This document shows positions 7,011 to 13,535 of a stretch of 13,535 nt of DNA, in pieces (positions within the stretch are counted from its first letter, which is position 1; every line of letters begins with the position of its first letter). This stretch comes from Johnsonella ignava ATCC 51276 (lineage in GTDB: Bacteria; Bacillota; Clostridia; Lachnospirales; Lachnospiraceae). The position numbers and the translations under genes are program-made. Where the stretch lies: positions 40 through 13,574 of the forward strand of contig NZ_JH378835.1 of NCBI RefSeq assembly GCF_000235445.1, in the 5' to 3' direction. The notes under the pieces were generated by a model, which saw nothing but the letters and a program-made list of their open reading frames with translations, ran no database searches and was not told where the DNA came from.

Positions 7011-7592
7011 TTAAGCTACATCAATTCCGTAGTGTCCGCATAATGCCCTAAGACCTCCCTGGAAGCCGCTTCCTATGGCATTAAATTTCCATTCGCCTGC
7101 ATTTCTGTAAAGCTCACCTACCACAACTGCTGTTTCTATGGAGAAGTCCTCGCCCAGATCAAATCTTATAAGCTCCGTGTTATTTGATTCATCAACTATA
7201 CGGATAAATGCATTTGAAACCTGTCCGAAATTCTGATTCCTGCTGTCAGCATCATAAATTGTAACGGTAAAAGCTATCTTATCTATATTTGGCGGGATTT
7301 TTGAAAGATCTATCTGAATCTGTTCATCATCACCCTCACCCTCTCCGGTAAGGTTGTCTCCCATATGCTTTATTGAACCGCTTGAATGCTCGAGGTTACC
7401 GTAAAAGATAAATTCTTTTTCGGAAGGACACTTTCCGCTGGCATCACATACAAATGCAGCTGCATCCAGGTCAAATGCCTCCCCTGAATCATAAGCATTC
7501 ACATCCCATCCAAGACCTACCATAATATTCTTAAGCCCGGGATTGCCCTTTGTTAAATCAACTTTCTGTCCTTTTGATAAATTAATTGGCAT
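7011..7592 (-). CDS. terD: TerD family Ca2+-binding stress protein
   Basis: The 193-residue protein matches the usual TerD length of about 190. It begins with the family hallmark MPINLSKGQKVDL; then LGWD (27-30), the acidic FDLDA (40-44) and GDN-LTGEGEGDDE (78-90), which together form the family's Ca2+ sites; the beta-rich core IYDADSRNQNFGQV (112-125); and ELYR-NAGEWKF (160-170) near the end. It is cytosolic. TerD proteins belong to stress and tellurite-resistance gene clusters beside TelA and YceG, as here. The start is set by AAGGAGGT six bases upstream of the ATG at 7592; a longer frame from 7643 would begin at the predicted transcription start and has no room for an RBS. B. subtilis YceD/YceE and GspA-type paralogues are similar, so the exact TerD/TerE/TerZ subtype is not certain. 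Confidence 0.95.
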   Translation of the reverse strand: MPINLSKGQKVDLTKGNPGLKNIMVGLGWDVNAYDSGEAFDLDAAAFVCDASGKCPSEKEFIFYGNLEHSSGSIKHMGDNLTGEGEGDDEQIQIDLSKIPPNIDKIAFTVTIYDADSRNQNFGQVSNAFIRIVDESNNTELIRFDLGEDFSIETAVVVGELYRNAGEWKFNAIGSGFQGGLRALCGHYGIDVA

Positions 7593-7648
7593 AAAATACC
7601 TCCTTAAAAAATATTTTTTATATCTAAAGCATAACCAACCCATGTTAT

Positions 7649-7677
7649 ATTCTAACTCTTTTTTCTATATTTTTCAA
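7649..7677 (-). promoter_or_regulatory. Sigma-A-type promoter of terD
   Basis: The minus strand has TTGAAA (7672-7677), a 17-bp spacer and TAGAAT (7649-7654). Transcription should start near 7642, giving a leader of about 50 nt. terD can therefore be expressed apart from the telA operon, although I see no clear terminator after telA. Confidence 0.65.
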
Positions 7678-7832
7678 TTGCTTAATACAATATTAATGTT
7701 AAATTATTGTGTATTACAATACATATCTCTGACTGCAACTGATATAAAGGGGCAAAGAGGCTTAAGTTAAATGATTCAAACCGTACTTATGTTTTTATGA
7801 GAAAATTCATACAGGCTTTTCAGGCTGTTAAG

Positions 7833-8981
7833 CTATTTTGACGGCATATTGTATCTTTGATTAAATTCCTGTTTAATAGTTTCAAGCCTTGCCTGATCAT
7901 TAACCCTCTGATTCATTGCACTTTCCTGAATCTGCCTTGTTTCATCAATACCTGACATTATAGTCTTCCATGTAGTCTCAAGAGTTTCTATCTTAATTGA
8001 ACTTCCTGAAGAAAGCATCGCAGTCATCTTAGACTGCTCAACAGTATTTCTGGCATTTTTAATCAGAAGTTCATTGGTTTTTGCATCAAGTGCCGCCATA
8101 GCATCAGCCTGTATACGCTGCCTCTTAAGAAGCATCGCCTGTGCAAGTGCCTGTTTAAATACCGGCAGGGTTATTATAAAGGCTGAATTTATCTTACGCA
8201 CCAGATTCATATTGCTAAATTCCATAGTTTTTATCATAGGTATGGACTGCATAGCGATATTTTCAGCAATGCGAAGATCATGCGTTCTTTGTTCAAGCAT
8301 CATAAGGGCATGGTTTAAAGACGTAATCTCAAACTGTATTGAGTCGTCTCCGCCTGCTTCCATGTCAGCCCTGCGTTTTGCAATATAATCCTCAAGTTCC
8401 CTGCATCCCTGCTCTCCTGCAAGAATATACTTTACAAGCTCATGATAATATTTGACATTCGCCTCAAACATAGAATTGAGATTTCTGTTTGACTGCTTAA
8501 TCTCGGACTCATACTGTTTAAGCTGTACATATATCTTATCAACCTCATCACCCATAGTATGGTACTTGTCAAGAAGCTTATCAATCTGTTTTTTCATATT
8601 TCCGAAAAGCTTTGAAAAAAGTCCCGGGTCATCCTTAATCTCGTCAATATCAAATTTTTTCATAATATTGGCAAGATCACCAAGCATACGGCTTGATTCT
8701 TCTATTTGAGACATACTCATACTGTTAAGCACTACATCAGAGGCTTTTGAAACCTCCTCGGCAGCCTGTGAACCGAAAGATGCTATGGTTTCAAGATTAT
8801 TTACCTCTATCTTGCTTACAATATCATCAACCTCCTTTGAATTGACAAGTTCTACATTCATCCTCTGTCTGTCGGCAACGATATCATACTGTTTTATCTG
8901 TGCAAGTTCATTTTTGTCCGCCGCATCCGTATTTGCACCTGCGGCATCAACTTCCTGCGATTTATTAAAATTAATTCCCAT
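7833..8981 (-). CDS. telA: TelA-like toxic anion resistance protein
   Basis: This 382-residue protein is a TelA-family member (toxic anion resistance family), normally about 350-400 residues. It is almost entirely helical: a disordered N-terminus to about 25, predicted coiled-coil helices at about 90-240, and the conserved C-terminal block running from IPMIKTMEF (247-255) through INSAFIITLPVFKQAL (264-279) to LLKRQRIQADAMAALDAKTN (284-303), the best-conserved part of the family. It has no membrane helix or signal. The biochemical activity of TelA is unknown; it is linked to tellurite, cell-envelope stress and some antimicrobials in other species. The ATG at 8981 lies only 5 bp after the YceG stop, and its Shine-Dalgarno AGAGGT is inside the last YceG codons, so the two are probably translationally coupled. 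Confidence 0.93.
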   Translation of the reverse strand: MGINFNKSQEVDAAGANTDAADKNELAQIKQYDIVADRQRMNVELVNSKEVDDIVSKIEVNNLETIASFGSQAAEEVSKASDVVLNSMSMSQIEESSRMLGDLANIMKKFDIDEIKDDPGLFSKLFGNMKKQIDKLLDKYHTMGDEVDKIYVQLKQYESEIKQSNRNLNSMFEANVKYYHELVKYILAGEQGCRELEDYIAKRRADMEAGGDDSIQFEITSLNHALMMLEQRTHDLRIAENIAMQSIPMIKTMEFSNMNLVRKINSAFIITLPVFKQALAQAMLLKRQRIQADAMAALDAKTNELLIKNARNTVEQSKMTAMLSSGSSIKIETLETTWKTIMSGIDETRQIQESAMNQRVNDQARLETIKQEFNQRYNMPSK

Positions 8982-8986
8982 TGTCT

Positions 8987-11395
8987 TTACCTCTTTCTGC
9001 TTTTTTTAAATATTTTTTCATACCATGGCTTATTATCTGCAGTTTTAGTATTTTGTGAAAAATTATTAAGTTCAGAAACATCAAGGTCATATAGAAAAGT
9101 CCCTATCCTGTGTTCTTCAATAAATAAATCATTTAAAGTATTAAAATGGTTTTCAATATTGCGATAACCTGTGGGTATGAAAAATATGATATCAAAACCT
9201 GCAAGACTTAAAAATGCCGTTAATATAGCATCTTCAAGTGAAATTATAGTTTCAGCCGTATTTATATATATAATCTTAGGATTCTTTTTTGTAAAATCAA
9301 ACTTTTGCAGCATGCGAAGTATCTCCATAGGCAGATTTAAAACAAGTGCTACTGCCGCATACTCCATTCCGTTTTCAAAGGTTCCTTTGATTATTCTCTT
9401 GTCAATAAGCTCCTGCAGTTTGTCAAGTATATGGTCCTGCACAGCCTCATCTAAAAATCCGTACTTATAAGCAGGGTGTTTTTTAATCTTTAATTTTTGG
9501 AGTTTTCCGTTTTTATAAAATTCTGCAGCATGTGCCTTTAGAGGATTTCTATCATTCGGATCTATATAGCGTGCATGCCTTATCACTATTGTATCTGAAG
9601 TTATAAGACGGTGTATATCAGCCCAGTACCCCTGTATATTTCCGTCTTTAACCCCCGACACCTTTGCAAATATCACAGGTATATTTACAGTATCGGAATT
9701 TATACTGAAATTAGGTCTGAATTTAAGCTCCTCATCCCATAATATAGCTATTTCCTCATACATAGTACGCAGTTTTATAACGGACGCTTTTTTATACTGA
9801 CCTTCCCTATATATACCGCTGTCCTGATAGAGAAGTGTATCAAGCTCCCTTTCGGCATGGTAGGCAGCGGTTCCCATAGCAAGGCTGCCGCCTTTCGGAA
9901 ATGCCTTAAGCTCCATGGACTGCTCAAAGTTTATATCATAAAGCAGCCTATCCTTTACTTCACATACACTGTTTAAATCAGGCTTAAGTATAAGCACATC
10001 AACGGGCAGTCTTGCAAGCATCCTTATAAATGCCGCCTCAGCACCACTCTTACAACCGCCTGTATGTATAAAACATTCTACATCAGGAAATCTATAATTT
10101 TTAAAAAGCCCGTACAGATATCTTTTAATCCAGCAAAGCAGGCAGACAGCCTTATTCGTAAGTCTGTTTATTTTAACCCTCTCATCAGCTTTTTCATTCT
10201 GTGCCTCCTCAAACATTATATCTAAAAAAGCCTTTTTTATAAGCTTTTTCAGCTCAGGATCACCTGTATATTCTATATTTGACTGTAAATCAAGGAGCAT
10301 CTGATCAATATCTGTATAATTATGCCTTTTAATTAAGGCTATCTCCTCATTTGACGGCAAGGGCACCATGTTATCAATTACTGCGGCATTCCTGTTTTGC
10401 GATTTAATATCATTTAAAAAACCATAAAGTTCATTTGCATATACAGACTTGTCCTCAACCCCGTTTATACGTATAAAACAATTATAGAACAATTTATAAG
10501 GCTTTGTTTTAGTGCCGGTTCCGGTATTATCATTTATACGGAATTGTAAATTGGATTCCTGTCCATTTAATCTGTTTCCGGGCTGTGCTTCATCAAGCAG
10601 CTTTTTTCTTAAATTTAGAGCCGTTTTTATATCTTCAAGCCCTTTACCGCTTATCCATGCGTTTGTACAGTTTAAGTACATCACAGGACTGCCATACATC
10701 CGGTTGCGGTTTAAAGCCTCTGAAATACTTTCCCGTATACTTTTTAAATTAAAATTTTCAGGAAACTTTTCCATATCCGGTATTAAAAGATTCTCCGATA
10801 TACAGGAGTTTGGATCTATTTTCAAGTATGAGCCGTCCCCTCCATATTGTAAAAGCACTATATCACAGCCCGCTCCTGACAGTATGGACAAAAACATAAG
10901 TTCATAGCGGCTTATATCTCCCTCATAAAGTATTTTAGGAGGCTCCTCCTCACCAAGCCGGTTTAATATCATTTCAAATCGGTAATAAAGCCAACACATA
11001 AATTTTATATAGGCATTTTTAAGCATCCCTTCGTTTTTGCCTTCAAGCCTAAGCTTTTCCAATGTCCCGTATAATAACTGACAAATATTGCTTTTTTGTG
11101 CGGCATTTATTCGTGGCAGCCACTTTGTAAGGCTATGTGATATAAAATCAATATCAAGCATAAAATCTCGACCCATAACCGTATCATAATATGCCAGATT
11201 TTCTTTGTCCGGATTTTTAATACCTCCCTCTATAACAACCCCTTTTTGCATAGCCGCTTTATAATATCGTTTTATAAATTCCTCAACCTTTTTATTCCAG
11301 CCGTTTATTCTGTAAAAAAATATTGATTTTTCATCCCTTAGGCTTAAAAAAATAAAAAAATCCTCAAGCCCTGTTATTTTACGGTGTTTAAACAT
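8987..11395 (-). CDS. YceG-family protein of the Ter/TelA locus, large form
   Basis: This protein of about 802 residues is of the YceG type encoded next to telA in Firmicutes; it is not the MltG-type YceG. The molecular function of the family is unknown. Numbering from the GTG at 11404, the clearest family signature is PPKILYEGDISRYELMFLS with AGCDIVLLQ (155-186). Related blocks recur at about 444-476 (FIHTGG with VDVLILKPD) and 708-748 (PKIIYINTAE with AGFDIIFFIPTGY), so it seems built of three units, each a helical bundle plus a Rossmann-like strand-helix-strand. It is longer than the roughly 540-residue B. subtilis YceG. No signal or membrane segment is seen. I prefer the ATG at 11395, with AAAGGTG six bases upstream, over the GTG at 11404. 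It starts 11 bp after the protease stop and ends 5 bp before telA. Confidence 0.85.
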   Translation of the reverse strand: MFKHRKITGLEDFFIFLSLRDEKSIFFYRINGWNKKVEEFIKRYYKAAMQKGVVIEGGIKNPDKENLAYYDTVMGRDFMLDIDFISHSLTKWLPRINAAQKSNICQLLYGTLEKLRLEGKNEGMLKNAYIKFMCWLYYRFEMILNRLGEEEPPKILYEGDISRYELMFLSILSGAGCDIVLLQYGGDGSYLKIDPNSCISENLLIPDMEKFPENFNLKSIRESISEALNRNRMYGSPVMYLNCTNAWISGKGLEDIKTALNLRKKLLDEAQPGNRLNGQESNLQFRINDNTGTGTKTKPYKLFYNCFIRINGVEDKSVYANELYGFLNDIKSQNRNAAVIDNMVPLPSNEEIALIKRHNYTDIDQMLLDLQSNIEYTGDPELKKLIKKAFLDIMFEEAQNEKADERVKINRLTNKAVCLLCWIKRYLYGLFKNYRFPDVECFIHTGGCKSGAEAAFIRMLARLPVDVLILKPDLNSVCEVKDRLLYDINFEQSMELKAFPKGGSLAMGTAAYHAERELDTLLYQDSGIYREGQYKKASVIKLRTMYEEIAILWDEELKFRPNFSINSDTVNIPVIFAKVSGVKDGNIQGYWADIHRLITSDTIVIRHARYIDPNDRNPLKAHAAEFYKNGKLQKLKIKKHPAYKYGFLDEAVQDHILDKLQELIDKRIIKGTFENGMEYAAVALVLNLPMEILRMLQKFDFTKKNPKIIYINTAETIISLEDAILTAFLSLAGFDIIFFIPTGYRNIENHFNTLNDLFIEEHRIGTFLYDLDVSELNNFSQNTKTADNKPWYEKIFKKSRKR

Positions 11396-11406
11396 ACTAC
11401 ACACCT

Positions 11407-13020
11407 TTACATAAATCCTTTTGCAAAATTATTTATATTTTCATAGCTCACTGCGAGATTGATATTTTGTCCTTCATCTATACCGGCAGTGCTTATGCCT
11501 ATAACTTCTCCATACATATTTAAAAGTGCACCGCCTGAACTTCCGCTTGATATAGGTGCAGTAAACTGTATCATATCCATATCTTCAAACTGCCTAAAGC
11601 CTGATATTATACCGTCTGAAACGGAATTAAAAAAACCGAGCGGACTGCCTATTGCCACTACTTTCTGCCCCCTGACAAGCCCTTTTTCATCAGAACATAC
11701 AGGAAGCGGATCAAGTTTACGTCTTATTCTTATAACTGCCAAATCAAGCACAGTATGATATTTAACTATCTCATCAGTAGAGTATACGTTTTTATCTTCT
11801 TCTATATTAACTGAATAAAATACTCCTTTTGATATTACATGATAGTTTGTCAGTATAAAACCGTCTTTTCCTATCATTATACCTGAACCCAATGACAGCG
11901 GTTTCCCTTTTTCTCCGTAAGCCGTTATTAAAACTATTGAAGATGCAAGTTTCGCAAGTTCCTCAAAACTAAGTTCTCTCCTTTTTTGAGTCTGATTTTC
12001 ACAGCCCGCCTTTACAGCCGGACTATAAACAGGCTCACGCCTTACCCTGTCAGGTCTTTGAGGCAGGCTCAGCCTCGGTTTTGTTACGGTCTTTTTTCCT
12101 GTATTCTCAGATTTATAATCGGAATTGTCATGTATACCTGAATCCGAGCCTTTATATGAAACATAATTATCCTTAGGCGGTATGGCTTCATTTACGGATA
12201 CACCTGCAGTCTTCCTTTTAAATACAGGTAATTTTATATCGCTGTACGAACCCGTTGTTACGGTTTTTGAAAATCCGGCGGCAATACTTGAAATTCCGGT
12301 TTTTATATCAGATGATACCTGAAGCAATGCCGCATCAACACCAATAAATGTAAGAAAATAATAAAAAAGGTACTCATGCAGTTTAAATACATCTAAAGCG
12401 GCAACCTTTATAGAGCTTTTTTCATTCCAACCGGCACATTTATCTCCAAGTACATAGTCGGTCCATTTCATAATCTTTATAAGAAAATTTTTTATAATTG
12501 AATCATTTATAATCGAGTTATTTATACCCTTATAATCTGATTTTATACTGCCCTCTTTTTCAGTATCCAAAGCACAGCTTCCCGTTTGATATCCACACTT
12601 TTCAGCATTACTTCCTGCTTCGTATCCATATTTCTCATTTATATATATACGCTGTATCTTAGATAAAGCTTTTCCAAGCGCATCACAAAGCAAAGCATTA
12701 TTCTGTGAACATTTCAGCTTAAGTCCCTGAGTCTGCTTTGTTTCCTTAACCCATTTTTCATAAATTTCCAGATAAAAATCTGTTTCGGTTTTATCAGGAA
12801 GAGGCAGTCTGTCAATATACCTGTATACTATGCCGCCTTTATATCCTGCATCATTATATATATTATCAGCCGCTGTAAGTTCATCAACAAGAGTGCTTTC
12901 GTAACCTAAAAATCTTATAAAATAAACGTCCCTCCTGCCTGCAGTAAAACCTCCCCTTACCTGCATAAAAGCCCTAAATGAATTAATATCCATATTGTTA
13001 TGTCTTATCTGCATTTCCAT
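11407..13020 (-). CDS. YceG-like domain fused to HtrA-type trypsin-like serine protease
   Basis: First gene of the operon. Numbering from the upstream GTG at 13032: the C-terminal domain (about 355-541) is a chymotrypsin-fold protease of HtrA type with GSGIMIGKDGFILTNYHVI (His398), the strand LDLAVIRI (Asp430), GSPLG (462-466) and GSSGGALLN (Ser499). It ends there with no PDZ domain. Residues 1-240 match the N-terminus of the adjacent YceG protein: DVYFIRFLGY against SIFFYRINGW, and KNFLIKIMKW...GVDAALLQ against KNAYIKFMCW...GCDIVLLQ. A low-complexity linker with basic and Ser/Pro-rich stretches (about 255-350) separates the parts. With no signal peptide or TM helix, the protease should be intracellular. 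I chose the ATG at 13020, with AGGTGG eight bases upstream. The substrate is unknown; regulated cleavage of a Ter-complex partner is only a guess. Confidence 0.85.
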   Translation of the reverse strand: MEMQIRHNNMDINSFRAFMQVRGGFTAGRRDVYFIRFLGYESTLVDELTAADNIYNDAGYKGGIVYRYIDRLPLPDKTETDFYLEIYEKWVKETKQTQGLKLKCSQNNALLCDALGKALSKIQRIYINEKYGYEAGSNAEKCGYQTGSCALDTEKEGSIKSDYKGINNSIINDSIIKNFLIKIMKWTDYVLGDKCAGWNEKSSIKVAALDVFKLHEYLFYYFLTFIGVDAALLQVSSDIKTGISSIAAGFSKTVTTGSYSDIKLPVFKRKTAGVSVNEAIPPKDNYVSYKGSDSGIHDNSDYKSENTGKKTVTKPRLSLPQRPDRVRREPVYSPAVKAGCENQTQKRRELSFEELAKLASSIVLITAYGEKGKPLSLGSGIMIGKDGFILTNYHVISKGVFYSVNIEEDKNVYSTDEIVKYHTVLDLAVIRIRRKLDPLPVCSDEKGLVRGQKVVAIGSPLGFFNSVSDGIISGFRQFEDMDMIQFTAPISSGSSGGALLNMYGEVIGISTAGIDEGQNINLAVSYENINNFAKGFM

Positions 13021-13395
13021 AGCATACACCACCTGTATATTTCTATCTGATTGATTTTATAAACTCACTCATTAAATACTATCATAAAAATTGTATTTTT
13101 TCTATAAAATAATATAGGTGAATTGAAAATCTAACTTCCGTTTATAAAAGTAACTTCCAGTTGAACGAGAAACTTCCACTTTTGCAGGAAAGTAAAAATA
13201 TTTTTGTTAAAAAAAATGCGATTTTTATGTAAACTTTACTTACAGTTTCTTATTTTTGCGCATGCAAAACAGGACACTGGGATACATTTCTTTCATTTGT
13301 GAAAGACTAAGTTCCACTGCCCTAATGGGTTAAGGGGTAGCGTGTTCATAGGTATAGAGTTAATGGTTTAGGATAAGTCGGTCTTTGACGCCGGC
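13021..13395 (-). other. Gene-free region between transposase remnant and the Ter operon
   Basis: About 375 bp without a supported gene. On the minus strand, approaching the protease gene, it holds small inverted repeats (TCTTTCA-TTTG-TGAAAGA at 13289-13306; TTTTGC-GCAT-GCAAAA at 13254-13269), two imperfect copies of TAATGGGTTAAGG (near 13323 and 13362), three GGAAGTT repeats, an AT-rich stretch with a possible -10 TATGAT (13081-13086) lacking a good -35, and the RBS AGGTGG. The boundary of the insertion element should lie in here. Confidence 0.5.
13133..13177. repeat. Three AACTTCC direct repeats at exact 19-bp period
   Basis: AACTTCC occurs at 13133, 13152 and 13171; seen from the operon the sites read GGAAGTT. 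A 19-bp period is near two helical turns, so bound proteins would sit on one face. They are either regulator sites upstream of the operon promoter or the multiple transposase-binding repeats found at ends of some insertion elements such as the IS21 family. Confidence 0.75.
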
Positions 13396-13398
13396 TTA
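13372..13398. terminator. Hairpin overlapping the transposase 3' end
   Basis: ATAAGTCGG and CCGGCTTAT pair with one G-U on the plus-strand RNA (C-A mismatch on the minus strand) around a 9-base loop, followed on the plus strand by a T-rich stretch. It would stop transcripts entering the element from the Ter side better than those leaving it. Confidence 0.4.
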
Positions 13399-13535
13399 TT
13401 CTATTTTGAGGAGAAATGGTTGCAGTGTTACTTCATCAGGATCTATCCGTCTGATTCCCATTTTTGTGGATTATCTCTTCTCCGTAGAAAAAGGAAAATA
13501 CATCGTAAGGTGTTCTGCCACCAAGAACCTTTCGT
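13396..13535 (-). pseudogene. IS30-family transposase, C-terminal fragment with frameshift
   Basis: From the window edge the minus strand encodes RKVLGGRTPYDVFSFFYGEE and IIHK, typical of the C-terminal end of IS30-type transposases (compare the LGxxTPYxVF motif). The frame then runs into TGA within ten codons (13436-13438). Shifting by one base in an A5 run at 13461-13465 restores MGIRRIDPDEVTLQPFLLK-IE and a TAA at 13396-13398, the usual family ending (xLGIxxIxxxxVTLxPxLL). The gene therefore looks broken by a one-base insertion, unless this is a sequencing error at the homopolymer. The 5' part is outside the window, so whether the rest is intact is unknown. Assignment rests on motif memory, not on a search. 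Confidence 0.62.

Noticed and set aside
7593..7643. 17-residue N-terminal extension of TerD
   Set aside because: It would start at the predicted transcription start without an RBS, while the ATG at 7592 has a perfect AAGGAGGT and the family N-terminus.
7781..7832. Terminator after telA
   Set aside because: The AGGCT repeats here are direct, not inverted, and give no stable stem with a U tract.
11396..11404. GTG start of the YceG protein at 11404
   Set aside because: The ATG three codons later has AAAGGTG at proper spacing; the GTG has none. The difference is only three residues.

Overview
The window looks like chromosomal DNA from a low-GC Gram-positive anaerobe, most likely a clostridium of the Lachnospiraceae type. 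The reasons are AT-rich intergenic DNA, strong AGGAGG-type ribosome binding sites, sigma-A-like promoters, heavy use of ATA codons, and a Gly/Cys-decorated repeat surface protein of a kind common in that group. The taxon is an inference; no rRNA or marker gene is present. Every gene I can support lies on the minus strand, so the window reads biologically from right to left.

Layout from right to left. (1) 13396-13535: the 3' end of an IS30-type transposase gene, cut by the window edge and carrying an apparent one-base frameshift in an A5 run. It is followed by about 360 bp without a gene, which holds small hairpins and three AACTTCC repeats at an exact 19-bp period. (2) 13020-7833: a tight operon of a protein with a YceG-like N-terminus and an HtrA/trypsin-like protease C-terminus, a large YceG-family protein (about 802 aa), and TelA. 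Gaps are 11 bp or less. (3) 7592-7011: TerD with its own promoter and a terminator-like hairpin downstream. (4) 6587-3933: a PMCA-type Ca2+ P-type ATPase behind a 423-bp leader full of inverted repeats. (5) 3823-3065: a HAD-IIB phosphatase-like protein. (6) 2695 to beyond position 1: a large secreted glycine-rich repeat protein with a strong promoter, a long leader and an 8-bp tandem repeat in that leader.

Genes of groups 2-5 form a tellurium-resistance-like (Ter/TelA) stress module. TerD is a Ca2+-binding family, the ATPase would move Ca2+, TelA and YceG are the classical partners, and a HAD phosphatase is a known companion of Ter loci. TerC and the ATP-grasp/phosphoribosyltransferase enzymes found in some Ter loci are not in this window. 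The real substrate or stress sensed cannot be read from the sequence; 'tellurite resistance' is a family name.

The most unusual item is the first operon gene. Its first 240 or so residues align by eye with the N-terminus of the neighbouring YceG protein, and they are joined to an intracellular serine protease domain with a complete His-Asp-Ser triad and no PDZ domain. The YceG protein itself seems to carry three copies of the same helix-plus-Rossmann-like unit. This suggests a Ter-linked, protease-equipped branch of the YceG family.
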